A DNA stretch of 64,000 nucleotides from Bacteroidota bacterium. GTDB taxonomy: Bacteria; Bacteroidota; Bacteroidia; Chitinophagales; Chitinophagaceae. The stretch spans positions 20,801-84,800 of the forward strand of contig VGFQ01000010.1 in NCBI GenBank assembly GCA_016868815.1, given 5' to 3'. A program made the position numbers and the translations under genes. The stretch's first letter is position 1. Every line of letters starts with the position of its first letter. The notes beneath the pieces are model-generated. The model had not been told where the DNA came from. It saw only the letters and a list, made by a program, of their open reading frames with translations, and ran no database searches. Below are positions 8,714 to 17,941 of the stretch, in pieces.

Positions 8714-11700
8714 GTGAGATTGAAAAGTTTGGATATCAAGGGATTCAAATCATTTGCAGATAAAACGGTCATCCATTTTGACGAGGGGATAACCGGCATC
8801 ATTGGTCCGAATGGATGTGGCAAGAGCAACATTGTCGACTCGATTCGTTGGGTGATTGGAGAGCATAAGATCAGCAACCTTCGGAGTGAAAATCTGGAAA
8901 GCCTGGTGTTTAACGGCTCTAAATCCCGTTCAGCCAGTGGCCTGGCGGAAGTCAGTCTGACGTTTGAAAACACGCGAAATCTGCTGCCCACCGAATTTAA
9001 CACAGTCACGGTCACCCGGAAATTCTACAAGAACGGGGAGAGTGAATATCGCTTGAACGACGTGCAGTGTCGCCTCAAGGATATCCATAACCTCTTTCTT
9101 GATACTGGGGTCACATCGGACAGCTATGCCATCATTGAGCTGGGGATGGTAGATGACATCATCCGCGACAAGGACAATTCTCGACGGCGTATGCTGGAAC
9201 AAGCTGCTGGCATCTCCATCTACAAGACGCGTAAAAAAGAAGCCCGGCTCAAATTGGACGCGACTGAGCAGGATCTGGCACGGATAGAAGACCTGGTGTT
9301 CGAGATCCACAACCAGTTGAAGATACTTGAAGGGCAGGCCCGTAAGGCAGAGCGCTATATCGAAATCCGAAAAGAATACCGCGCCGCCTCTGTAGAGTAT
9401 GCCAAAGCGGCGTTAGAAGGCTTCAATAGTTCCTATGAAGGACTAATCGCAGAACAGGGGACCTCCACCGACCGGAAGCATCAGCTTGAAGCGGACATCG
9501 CCCTGCAGGATGCGGCACTCGAACAGGAACGCCTGGATTTCATCGAACGGGAGCGTCAACTGCAAGCACTACAGGGGTCTTTCAATGAGTTGCTCAACAA
9601 TATCCGGACAAGGGAAAACGAGAAAAGCCTCACCGTCCAACGACTTCAGCACCTTCGGGAGCGCGAGGTACAACTCAAAGACTACCTCGAAAAAGCAGAA
9701 CGACAGATGATCGATTTTCGAGAAAACGTCGAATTCACCGAAGTGCAACGGGCAGAGGAAGAAGTACGTACGACAGCACAAGTTGCGCAAGTCGAACAGG
9801 CCCGGCTGGATATGGAAGAAAAGCGAAAAGGCTTCGACAGCCGTCGGGCTACGGTAGACACGATGCGCCGCGAGAACCAGGCCATGCAGCGTCAACAGTT
9901 CGATGCCGAAAAGCAGGTCGCCGTCGGAGATGCATCCCTCCAGAACATGCGGCGCACCATCCAGCAGATGACGCAGGATCAGGAACTACGCCACACCCAG
10001 ATGAAGGAAGTGGCGCAGGAGATATCTTCTGCTGATACAGAACTTCAGCAATCCCGTCAAGCGCTAGCACAATTACAGGAAGACCACGAACGCACCAAAG
10101 GCCTCATCCTAGAAACCCAATCCGCCCTGGAAGGAATCCGGTCGCAGCTGGCAGAAGAGAACCGCCGCCTCGATGCCCGCGTCAACGAACATGCCCTGCT
10201 GAAAAGCCTTATTGATTCGATGGAAGGCTACCCCGACAGTGTCAAATTCCTACACAAGAACCCCGATTGGAACCACCATTCTCCTATCCTCTCTGACATC
10301 GTGTATGTACAAGAGGAATATAGGGCCGCCCTCGAAAACGTATTGGAACCTTACCTCAATTACTACGTTGTCCAAAACCTGGCGGAAGGCATGCGAGCCG
10401 TGCAATTGTTGGACGCCAACCAGAAAGGAAAGGCCAATTTCTTCCTGCTGGACAGATTGGCCGGCCTGACAAAATCTTCCTCAAATGTCAAACCCATTGC
10501 TGGGACCATCTCTGCCCTCGATGTGGTCGAATTCGATCCCTCCTACGTGCGCTTGGTGAAATACCTCTTGGGTCATGTCCGGATCGCTGAGGGCGACATC
10601 CCTCGCCAGCCTGTAGCAGGCGTAGTGATATTGGATCGTACAGGACGCTTCGTGATGGGGCAGTACACGCTGACAGGTGGAAGCGTCGGTCTTTTTGAAG
10701 GAAAGAAGATTGGGCGGGTCAAGAATCTGAAAAAACTTTCGCAAGAGATCCACACCCTCGAGCAGCAAGTGAAGGTACTGAAGAGCTCTCTGCAGGAACG
10801 GCACGACAAGGTTATTGATTATAACCGGCAGCTCGACGAACAAGCCATCCGCCGCAAGCAGGAACAAGTCAATGGGTTTACCCAAAGCGTTTTTTCGCTA
10901 AAGAATAAGCAGGAAAACTTGCAGCAAGCCGAGGCGACCACTTCCCTCCGACTGGAAGAGCTGGCGGTCATGCTGGCTGCCGGGCAGAAAGACGTCTCCA
11001 GCGCTCGTACGCATCTCAATGCGCTGAATAAAAAAATGTCGCAGGTGACAGCACGCATGCATCATGTCGAAACGGAATACGCGTCTACCGAAAAAGAGTA
11101 CAATCATTCCGTTGGCCAGCACAACGAGGCCAATATCCAACTGGCCCGACAGCAGGCCCGACTGAACGGACTCAAGCAGGAACTTGATTTCAAGAAAAAA
11201 CAAGTCGAAGAGCTGACAGAGCAAATGTCCAACAGCCAGGCCCAACTACAAGAAGCCAGCCAGCTCATCGGCGAGACAGCGGAGGCGCTGGCAAGTCTGG
11301 AGGCTGATATTGTGCAATTTATGAGAAGGAAGGACCAAGACGAGCGAACCCTCAATGAAGCCGACCGTACCTACTATACCATCCGGTCCGTCATCACAGA
11401 AAAAGAAGGCATGATCCGCCAAAAAACTCGGGATAAGGACCAGCTTGACCAGCAACTGAACCTCATCAAAGACAAGGTCAACGACATCAAACTGCACCTG
11501 GCGGGCATCCGGGAACGGCTCAATGTAGAATTCAAGATCGATATCGAACAGATCTGGAATGATCCCCGACAGACTACAAACACTCCCGAAGAACTCCACA
11601 TAGCCTGTGAGCGTATGAAAAAGCGCCTCGAAAGTATTGGAGACGTAAATACGACTGCCATCGAAGCCTATGCAGAGGTGAAAAAGCGGTTCGACTTCAT

Positions 11701-12262
11701 CGTCGAACAGAAGAACGATTTGATTTCTGCCAAAGACAACCTCGTTCAAACCATTATGGAGGTGGAAGCCACCGCCAACCAACGGTTTCTGGATACCTTC
11801 AACCAAGTCCGGGAAAACTTCCAGAAAGTCTTCAAAGCCCTTTTCACCGAAGAGGACACCGCAGAGATGATCTTAGAAGACCCCTCCAATCTCTCAGAAA
11901 CAGGCATCGACATTGTCGCAAAGCCCAAAGGCAAACGCCCGACCTCCATCACCCAGCTCAGCGGCGGAGAAAAGACTCTGACAGCCACCGCGCTCCTCTT
12001 TGCCATCTACCTGATTAAACCTGCCCCTTTCTGTATCCTGGATGAAGTCGATGCCCCCCTGGACGACGTCAACGTGGCCAAATTCACTGGCATGATCCGT
12101 CAGTTTAGCAAAGAGTCGCAGTTCATCATCGTCACCCACAATAAAAGTACTATGTCTGCCGTCGACATCATTTATGGTGTGACCATGCAGGAAGCCGGTG
12201 TCAGCAAACTTGTGGCGGTAGATTTCCGCAGCATCCAGCAAGATAAGGTATTGGCAAGCTGA
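8714..12262 (+). CDS. smc: Chromosome segregation protein SMC
   Basis: 1182 aa from a GTG. It is the core ATPase of the SMC condensin, which compacts and resolves the chromosome. Walker A is GPNGCGKSN at residues 31-39. A long coiled coil follows, then a hinge (about 510-680, with ILSDIVYVQEEYRAALEN and KANFFLLDRL), a return coiled coil, the ABC signature LSGGEK at 1082-1087, and Walker B (CILDEVDAPLDD) about 25 residues later. The length is typical of bacterial SMC. No scpA or scpB lies nearby. The gene stands alone, with gene-poor sequence on its 3' side. Confidence 0.97.
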   Translation: MRLKSLDIKGFKSFADKTVIHFDEGITGIIGPNGCGKSNIVDSIRWVIGEHKISNLRSENLESLVFNGSKSRSASGLAEVSLTFENTRNLLPTEFNTVTVTRKFYKNGESEYRLNDVQCRLKDIHNLFLDTGVTSDSYAIIELGMVDDIIRDKDNSRRRMLEQAAGISIYKTRKKEARLKLDATEQDLARIEDLVFEIHNQLKILEGQARKAERYIEIRKEYRAASVEYAKAALEGFNSSYEGLIAEQGTSTDRKHQLEADIALQDAALEQERLDFIERERQLQALQGSFNELLNNIRTRENEKSLTVQRLQHLREREVQLKDYLEKAERQMIDFRENVEFTEVQRAEEEVRTTAQVAQVEQARLDMEEKRKGFDSRRATVDTMRRENQAMQRQQFDAEKQVAVGDASLQNMRRTIQQMTQDQELRHTQMKEVAQEISSADTELQQSRQALAQLQEDHERTKGLILETQSALEGIRSQLAEENRRLDARVNEHALLKSLIDSMEGYPDSVKFLHKNPDWNHHSPILSDIVYVQEEYRAALENVLEPYLNYYVVQNLAEGMRAVQLLDANQKGKANFFLLDRLAGLTKSSSNVKPIAGTISALDVVEFDPSYVRLVKYLLGHVRIAEGDIPRQPVAGVVILDRTGRFVMGQYTLTGGSVGLFEGKKIGRVKNLKKLSQEIHTLEQQVKVLKSSLQERHDKVIDYNRQLDEQAIRRKQEQVNGFTQSVFSLKNKQENLQQAEATTSLRLEELAVMLAAGQKDVSSARTHLNALNKKMSQVTARMHHVETEYASTEKEYNHSVGQHNEANIQLARQQARLNGLKQELDFKKKQVEELTEQMSNSQAQLQEASQLIGETAEALASLEADIVQFMRRKDQDERTLNEADRTYYTIRSVITEKEGMIRQKTRDKDQLDQQLNLIKDKVNDIKLHLAGIRERLNVEFKIDIEQIWNDPRQTTNTPEELHIACERMKKRLESIGDVNTTAIEAYAEVKKRFDFIVEQKNDLISAKDNLVQTIMEVEATANQRFLDTFNQVRENFQKVFKALFTEEDTAEMILEDPSNLSETGIDIVAKPKGKRPTSITQLSGGEKTLTATALLFAIYLIKPAPFCILDEVDAPLDDVNVAKFTGMIRQFSKESQFIIVTHNKSTMSAVDIIYGVTMQEAGVSKLVAVDFRSIQQDKVLAS

Positions 12263-13253
12263 CCATTATGCAGATCCAGCCACTTCGGTCCTATTGGAAG
12301 TTGGGGCCAGCTAAAATTTTTTTTCAATCTTTTATTATGGAATATCTAATGTCGCGTATTTTACACTCGTTAGATTATATACAAGTCAGCTGCCTCTGAT
12401 TTTGATCCGTATCCCCCCAAAAGCCACCATACCGTTTTCCAATATCACGGGCAATTGACAGTCCCTGCTAACAGCTACCTCACGTCAGCTGTATCCAGAA
12501 ACATGTCAGCCTCGCCGCAGTCTAACTGAGTGGCATCCGATCATCGCCAGGCCGAAATATGGTCGTGTTCGTATGATTCAGTCACCACTCGCTGCAGCGC
12601 ACAAGTGAAAAGTACCTGTTCTCTGACATTCTCGTATTACCGAAACTGTCCAATTCAATGGGTATGCGATCTCTTGCGTGGCTTGTTGCCGCATCTGATG
12701 CGCCCATGGAGAAGACAGAGGGTCATATGAGATCGCATGATGACCGTCATGGAGCACACGCGACGGACACGTAGTTATTAGATCGGCCTGGGCTGGGTGT
12801 TGGCCGCATACATAATCCTGCAGGTTATGTATTGCATGCTGAAATGCCTCTGGCCAGATATCGTGTTGGATCACACGATACATCCGATCTGGTAACTGCT
12901 GTTTGTGGCGTTTCTGTGGGTCAGTAGAAGATTAGACAGCAGGATATCGGTTGAATATATGCCTCAGGCATGTCTCACTTATCCTGCTGATCGTTTGCGC
13001 TGTGGTGGTTCTTGGATATCAAAAATATCTGGTGAGCATGCCGGGCAGCCTTTCTTCTACGTCAACGACCTTCACCGAATTTCTCATCTCACCGGTGATG
13101 TGTATCGCTTTGTGTCCGCTGTACAGGGCACCAAGGCGCTGATCCGGTCGACTGGAATTGGATCCTCCAGAAGACTAGACAGGTAGTATACAGGGATTCC
13201 GGGAAATTCGGAGCATGACAATCAAGAACAGGGATCAATGATATCGTACCCTT
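12263..13253 (+). other. Roughly 1 kb region without a recognisable gene, rich in inverted repeats
   Basis: No open frame here has family-like sequence. The longest ones (12530-12730 plus, 12578-12883 minus, 12905-13186 plus) overlap each other on both strands and read like chance frames. The region contains several inverted repeats. ATGCGATCTC at 12664-12673 pairs with GAGATCGCAT at 12729-12738, with a CGCATC-T-GATGCG hairpin nested between them (12690-12702). A second hairpin at 12854-12892 has an ATCGTGT/ACACGAT stem and outer CCAGAT/ATCTGG arms. A frame at 12951-13142 (TTG start) would encode a hydrophobic N-terminus but has no other support. I searched by eye for RNase P RNA, tmRNA and SRP RNA signatures and found none. 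A degraded gene or an unrecognised non-coding RNA are both possible. Confidence 0.45.
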
Positions 13254-13293
13254 GGCCGAAGGATGTTTGGATCACATCTTTCGGCCTTTTTTT
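13254..13293 (+). terminator. Strong intrinsic terminator
   Basis: A 13-bp stem (GGCCGAAGGATGT with ACATCTTTCGGCC, one G-U pair) around a 7-nt loop is followed by seven T residues. It is oriented to stop plus-strand transcripts, and no A-run on the other side supports minus-strand use. No recognised gene ends just upstream; smc stops about 1 kb earlier. Confidence 0.85.
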
Positions 13294-13372
13294 CTGACCA
13301 GTCACCCGTATTGATGCATCTCTCTGACGGGTTTCCCGCTGGGATATCTTGGCATTTACTTAATTTCAAGCC

Positions 13373-14206
13373 ATGAAGATCTACAGGCTGGCCAACAAGT
13401 CATGGATTGTACAGGAAGGGGTTGCATACCAAGTAGAACAAGATTGGGATGCGTTGATCAACCGGCCCAACCTTTATCGCCAGCTCTCCTCCGAGATTCA
13501 ACAGTTAAAGGTCGACCCTGACTTTCGCGAACAACAATCCTTCGATCCTCCTGCCCTCGGCCAGGAGCTCTGGGCTGCCGGCGTCACCTATCTCCGCAGC
13601 CGCGAGGCCAGGATGGCAGAAGCCAAGGATGCGGGGGGAGGAGATTTTTACAATAAAGTGTATCACGCCGACAGGCCGGAACTCTTCTTCAAATCCACCG
13701 CAGCCCGCCTCTCCGGACATATCGGGGAAGTGTGCATCCGACGCGACTCTACATGGAATGTCCCCGAACCAGAACTCACCCTCTTTGTCTGTTCCGCTGG
13801 CAGCATCGAAGGATATACCATCGGCAACGACATGAGCTCCCGGAGCATCGAAGGAGAGAACCCCCTCTACCTGCCACAGGCCAAGAGCTATGACGGGAGT
13901 GCCGCCCTGGGCCCCTGCCTGTGGGTACCGCCTGCCCCCATTCCGGAAGAGACTACCATATCCCTCACCATCTGGCGGGATGGCAAGACTGTCTTCAGCG
14001 ATGCCATCGCGCTGGCTCGCATGAAGCGAAAGCCCCCGGAGCTGGTCGACTGGCTATTCCGGGCACTCAGCTTCTCCGCCGGCTGCTATCTGATGACGGG
14101 GACAGGCATCGTCCCGCCCGATGATTTCACCCTACAGGTTGGCGACCGGGTAGACATTTCGATTAAAGGAATAGGAACCCTTGTGAACTACGTTACGTTA
14201 AGATGA
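13373..14206 (+). CDS. Fumarylacetoacetate hydrolase (FAH) family protein, possibly acting on a 2-keto-3-deoxy sugar acid
   Basis: 277 aa. The C-terminal FAH core has the metal-binding motif PEPELTLFV (about residues 125-133), followed by GNDMSSRSIEGENPLYLPQAK and YDGSAALGPCL, close to the AraD1-like branch of the superfamily. Members cleave or dehydrate 2-keto (or 2,4-diketo) 3-deoxy sugar acids. The stop is 1 nt before the ATG of an alpha-L-fucosidase, so the two are translated from one message. This makes a late step of oxidative L-fucose breakdown an attractive but unproven role. An aromatic-degradation role is the alternative. Confidence 0.85.
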   Translation: MKIYRLANKSWIVQEGVAYQVEQDWDALINRPNLYRQLSSEIQQLKVDPDFREQQSFDPPALGQELWAAGVTYLRSREARMAEAKDAGGGDFYNKVYHADRPELFFKSTAARLSGHIGEVCIRRDSTWNVPEPELTLFVCSAGSIEGYTIGNDMSSRSIEGENPLYLPQAKSYDGSAALGPCLWVPPAPIPEETTISLTIWRDGKTVFSDAIALARMKRKPPELVDWLFRALSFSAGCYLMTGTGIVPPDDFTLQVGDRVDISIKGIGTLVNYVTLR

Positions 14207-14207
14207 T

Positions 14208-15677
14208 ATGTTGAACCGATTACACTTGTTTTTTGGTTGCCTTTTCTCCGTTTCAACTGCTGTCCTGGCACAGGTAGTACCCCCTGCCCCCTACGGAGCC
14301 CTGCCCTCTGCCCGACAGCTGGCCTGGCATGAGACTGAGATGTATGTGCTGATCCATTTCACCCCTACCACCTTCGAAAACAAAGAATGGGGCTACGGCG
14401 ATGCCCTGCCCACCCTTTTTCATCCCACAGCCTTCGATGCACCACAAATTGTCCGCGCTGCCAAAGCCGGAGGCTTCCGGGGACTGGTCTTTGTGGCCAA
14501 GCACCACGACGGATTTGCCTTATGGCCAACGGCTACGACCCCCTACAACATCAGCCAGAGTGGCTGGAAGAACGGACAGGGAGACATGGTTGCTGAGTTT
14601 TCCCAGGCCTCCCGCGCAGAGGGCTTCCGCTTTGGCATCTATTGCTCCCCTTGGGACCGCAACAATCCGCACTATGGAACCCAGGAGTATGTCCGGATCT
14701 ATCGAGAGCAACTGAAGGAATTATATACCCGTTATGGCCCACTCTTTATGTCATGGCACGATGGTGCCAACGGAGGCGATGGCTATTACGGGGGGACTCG
14801 CGAAAAGCGGCAAATCGACAACGCCACCTACTATGGCTGGGATACCACCTGGGCGATGACCCGACAGCTGCAACCCGATGCCTGCCTGTTCAGCGATGTG
14901 GGATGGGATGTCCGATGGGTCGGCAATGAGAAAGGCGAAGCAGCAGAGACCTCCTGGTCTACCTTCACGGCCATGCCGTTGCCCGGCAAGGCCAAGGCCG
15001 GACCGGGTGAGTCCAACTACCGTCTGAATCCAGTAGGCACCCGTGATGGTAAAAACTGGATGCCAGCGGAATGCGACGTACCCCTACGACGGGGATGGTT
15101 TTATCACCCGGAAGAGGACACGACGGTCAAATCCCCGGAAAAACTCTTTGAGATCTACCTGAAAAGTGTCGGAAGGGGAGGAGCCCTGGACCTTGGATTG
15201 GCTCCCGACCGACGCGGACAGCTGCATGAGTCCGACGTAAAAGCCCTTGAAGGCTTTGGAGCACTCTTGCAGAAGACCTTCGCCCGCAACCTGGCCAGTG
15301 AGGCGACGGTTAAAGCCTCCCATACCCGCGGGCAGAGCCCGGAGCTTTTCGGGGTCTCCCGTCTGACGGATGGGGACCGGTTGACCTACTGGTCCACAGA
15401 TGATCATGTGCAGCTGCCAGCGCTTACATTTCACTGGCAGCAACAGCATGAATTGCGATACTTGAAGATCCGAGAACATCTACCACTCGGCCAGCGGGTC
15501 GGGTCATTCGAAGTGGATGCCTGGCAGGATGGTGACTGGAAGTCCATCGCAAAGGGCAGCTCCATCGGCGCCTGTCGCATCTTACGCTTTGAAAAGGCCG
15601 TACGCACAACCGGGATCCGCATCCGCATCACCGATGCGCCCGTCTGCCCAGCCATCTCTGAGGTCGGACTCTATTGA
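14208..15677 (+). CDS. Alpha-L-fucosidase, GH29, secreted
   Basis: 489 aa with a signal peptide (residues 1-21, ending VLA-Q). The GH29 barrel shows VLIHFTPTTFENKEWG, VAKHHDGFALWPT and MSWHDGANGG; Asp185 in WHDGANG is the predicted nucleophile. The C-terminal region (about 350-489) looks like a discoidin/F5-8C-type sugar-binding domain (NLASEATVKASHTRG, LTDGDRLTYWST). These traits fit the GH29 B-type enzymes specific for alpha-1,3/1,4-linked fucose. It is translationally linked to the FAH-family gene upstream and converges on a GH20 hexosaminidase. This suggests degradation of fucosylated, GlcNAc-containing glycans. Confidence 0.93.
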   Translation: MLNRLHLFFGCLFSVSTAVLAQVVPPAPYGALPSARQLAWHETEMYVLIHFTPTTFENKEWGYGDALPTLFHPTAFDAPQIVRAAKAGGFRGLVFVAKHHDGFALWPTATTPYNISQSGWKNGQGDMVAEFSQASRAEGFRFGIYCSPWDRNNPHYGTQEYVRIYREQLKELYTRYGPLFMSWHDGANGGDGYYGGTREKRQIDNATYYGWDTTWAMTRQLQPDACLFSDVGWDVRWVGNEKGEAAETSWSTFTAMPLPGKAKAGPGESNYRLNPVGTRDGKNWMPAECDVPLRRGWFYHPEEDTTVKSPEKLFEIYLKSVGRGGALDLGLAPDRRGQLHESDVKALEGFGALLQKTFARNLASEATVKASHTRGQSPELFGVSRLTDGDRLTYWSTDDHVQLPALTFHWQQQHELRYLKIREHLPLGQRVGSFEVDAWQDGDWKSIAKGSSIGACRILRFEKAVRTTGIRIRITDAPVCPAISEVGLY

Positions 15678-15701
15678 GTATGCCCTATTGGGGAAACCTG
15701 C

Positions 15702-17258
15702 TCATTTCCAATCCACCCGAGCAGAAGGGTAGTAGTCCACCCCCATGGCCTTGAAGCGACTGCCATGCTTGGCCAGCCGTAGCTTGTACTCGGCCCAATC
15801 CCTTCCCTTCGTGTCCGCCCAGCCGATCTCTGCGATGCCCGGAAGACGCGGGAACACCATGTATTCGATATCGTCCATCGTCTGAATGGTCTCCGTCCAG
15901 AGTGGTGCTTCTATCCCCAAGATGTCTTTTCGGGTGACGCCTTCCGTCAGCGTTGCCGGATCCCAGTTGTAGGCATCATCCACTTCAATATATCCCGCCC
16001 AGTTCAGGCCAAGCCGGGTAGTACTGTCATATTGCATGTCTAAATAGGCTTTTTTGGAAGGGGACATGATCACCTGGGCCCCTTTCTTGACTGCCAGTTG
16101 CGTGTTCGGCACATCGGCCCAGAATTGTACCGTCGTATTGGGGTGTAGGTCTGCATTCGCAATCTCATCCCAGCCGATGACTTTTTTGCCATACTGCTTG
16201 ACGATGGGCTGCACGCGGTTGACAAAGTCGATATAGTCAGCCGGCAAAGTCACGTGGCTCTCATCACCTCCAATATGTATCCAGGGCCCGGGTGTAAGGG
16301 TGGCCAGCTCGCGGACGACGTCTTGTATGAAGGCATAGGTAGAGTCATTTTTGGCGCAGAACGTGCTAAAGCCTACTTCAATGCCTGTATAAAGAGTGTG
16401 GACGGTGTCCCGACAGTTGAGCCAGGGATAGGAGACAATCGCCGCATTGGTATGACCTGGCATGTCAATCTCCGGAATGATGGTGACAAACCGATCAGCC
16501 GCGTGGCGAACAATCTCGGCATATTCATCTTGGGTATAGAACCCGCCTTTTCCGCCACCCACCTGGGTCGATCCGCCAACCTCCGTCAGCTTAGGCCTCG
16601 ACTTGATCTCGATTCGCCAGCCTTGGTCGTCTGATAGATGCAGATGCAAGATGTTCATCTTGTACGCAGCAATCAGGTCGATGTACCGCTTCACCTCCGC
16701 CACCCCAAAGAAATGCCGGGCGACATCCAGCATGGACCCCCGAAAGGCATACTCCGGTTTGTCGCGGATTTGTACCTCCGGTACTATCCAATCCGTATGG
16801 GTCGCCACCGACGATGCTTCTATGGCAGCCGGAAGCAATTGCCGAAGGGTCTGGATGCCGTAAAAAATTCCAGCAGGCTTTTGAGCTAGTATATGTACTT
16901 GATAATCATTTATATCAAGTATGTAGCCTTCACCTCCGAGTGAGGTATCTGTTTCGTTCACAGAGAGTAGAATACGACCGGCACTGTCCGTCGTAATAGG
17001 ACCAGCCGGCAGCGTCAGCCCTGTAGCAGGCGCAAGGAGTTGTGATAGATATTGCCCAAGCTGCTTCATAGCGGCCGAAGTGTCACTGAGCTGAATGGTC
17101 GCCTTCGGAGTTAGACGGAAGGAAGCTTTTCCGGTAGATGCCTCCAGTGGTTTTGGGATCAGCGGCAGGGGCGAGGCCTCTTCCTTCCCTCCTAGGCAAG
17201 ACGTCGCGGCACAGGCCAGCAAGGCACAGCAAAATCTATTCACAGAGGAAATGCCCAT
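15702..17258 (-). CDS. Beta-N-acetylhexosaminidase, GH20, lipoprotein
   Basis: 518 aa. It cleaves terminal beta-linked GlcNAc/GalNAc from glycans or chitooligosaccharides. The N-terminal signal ends in a lipobox-like ATSC with Cys21, so it is probably outer-membrane anchored. An alpha/beta GH20b domain comes first, then the barrel with FRGSMLDVARHFF, HLHLSDDQGWRIEI and HIGGDES; Asp332-Glu333 is the catalytic pair. The ATG at 17258 was chosen because it gives the lipoprotein signal and follows a plausible promoter; earlier in-frame ATGs read as non-coding. Confidence 0.95.
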   Translation of the reverse strand: MGISSVNRFCCALLACAATSCLGGKEEASPLPLIPKPLEASTGKASFRLTPKATIQLSDTSAAMKQLGQYLSQLLAPATGLTLPAGPITTDSAGRILLSVNETDTSLGGEGYILDINDYQVHILAQKPAGIFYGIQTLRQLLPAAIEASSVATHTDWIVPEVQIRDKPEYAFRGSMLDVARHFFGVAEVKRYIDLIAAYKMNILHLHLSDDQGWRIEIKSRPKLTEVGGSTQVGGGKGGFYTQDEYAEIVRHAADRFVTIIPEIDMPGHTNAAIVSYPWLNCRDTVHTLYTGIEVGFSTFCAKNDSTYAFIQDVVRELATLTPGPWIHIGGDESHVTLPADYIDFVNRVQPIVKQYGKKVIGWDEIANADLHPNTTVQFWADVPNTQLAVKKGAQVIMSPSKKAYLDMQYDSTTRLGLNWAGYIEVDDAYNWDPATLTEGVTRKDILGIEAPLWTETIQTMDDIEYMVFPRLPGIAEIGWADTKGRDWAEYKLRLAKHGSRFKAMGVDYYPSARVDWK

Positions 17259-17274
17259 GTATATTGATTTGATT

Positions 17275-17306
17275 TCAAGGTATCTAATATTTGCTAATGA
17301 TACAAA
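17275..17306 (-). promoter_or_regulatory. Probable promoter of the GH20 gene
   Basis: On the minus strand TTTG (17306-17303), a 20-nt spacer and TACCTTGA (17282-17275) resemble TTTG-N19/21-TAnnTTTG, with a deviation at the end of the -7 box. It lies 16 nt before the chosen ATG at 17258. Confidence 0.5.
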
Positions 17307-17389
17307 GTCGTACTTTAGTATCATATACAACTTCCTTTCGAACACCATTCTTCCGAAGAGATCCATTCACGGGCTTAAAATGATTCATC

Positions 17390-17863
17390 ATGCCAGTGTA
17401 TTCCATAAAAGTCAACGGTAAACTACAGCAGGCAGACGTTGCAGCAGATACCCCTTTGCTGTGGGTCTTGCGCGACCACCTGCGCCTGACAGGCACCAAG
17501 TATGGATGTGGCATCGGCCAGTGTGGTGCCTGTACGGTGCACCTTGACGGCAATGCCGTCAGGTCCTGCCTCCTGCCCATCTCGGCTGTCGGCAAAGGCT
17601 TGGTGACGACCATCGAAGGGCTTTCCGAGAAAGGAGACCATCCTGTGCAACTGGCCTGGGAGGAAGTCGACGTCCCACAATGCGGATATTGCCAGGCCGG
17701 CCAGATCATGACGGCTGCCGCCTTCCTCAAACGTACCCCCAACCCCAGCCAGCAGCAAGTGATGGATGCCATGCAGGGCAACCTCTGTCGCTGCGGGGCC
17801 TACCACCGCATCCGCGAAGGCGTAATGGCGGCTGCCAAAAAAGTCGCTGCCAAGAAGGCATAG
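17390..17863 (+). CDS. (2Fe-2S)-binding small subunit of a molybdenum hydroxylase (isoquinoline 1-oxidoreductase type)
   Basis: 157 aa. It carries two [2Fe-2S] clusters: a plant-ferredoxin-like cluster (Cys40, Cys45, Cys48, Cys60 in [11 protein letters not shown]) and a C-terminal helical cluster (Cys98, Cys101, Cys133, Cys135 in CGYCQAG and CRCGAY). This is the standard xanthine oxidase-family small subunit, passing electrons from the Mo centre. The large subunit starts 78 nt downstream. No FAD subunit is present, as in IorAB-type enzymes. It has no Tat signal of its own and would be co-exported with its partner. Confidence 0.95.
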   Translation: MPVYSIKVNGKLQQADVAADTPLLWVLRDHLRLTGTKYGCGIGQCGACTVHLDGNAVRSCLLPISAVGKGLVTTIEGLSEKGDHPVQLAWEEVDVPQCGYCQAGQIMTAAAFLKRTPNPSQQQVMDAMQGNLCRCGAYHRIREGVMAAAKKVAAKKA

Positions 17864-17941
17864 CCCTTATAAAAGTCTATGTCTCTGAAGGGAAGCAACC
17901 GTTTACACATTTGAACCTGACACTCGAAAAAGCAATACGAC

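Noticed and set aside
12293..12325. Possible smc terminator (weak hairpin before a T-run)
   Set aside because: The stem around CCACTTC/GAAGTTGG needs a bulge and does not sit directly before the T-run; too weak to list.
12530..13186. Several short open frames on both strands between smc and the FAH-family gene
   Set aside because: They overlap each other in different frames and contain no family-like sequence; treated as chance frames in a gene-free region.
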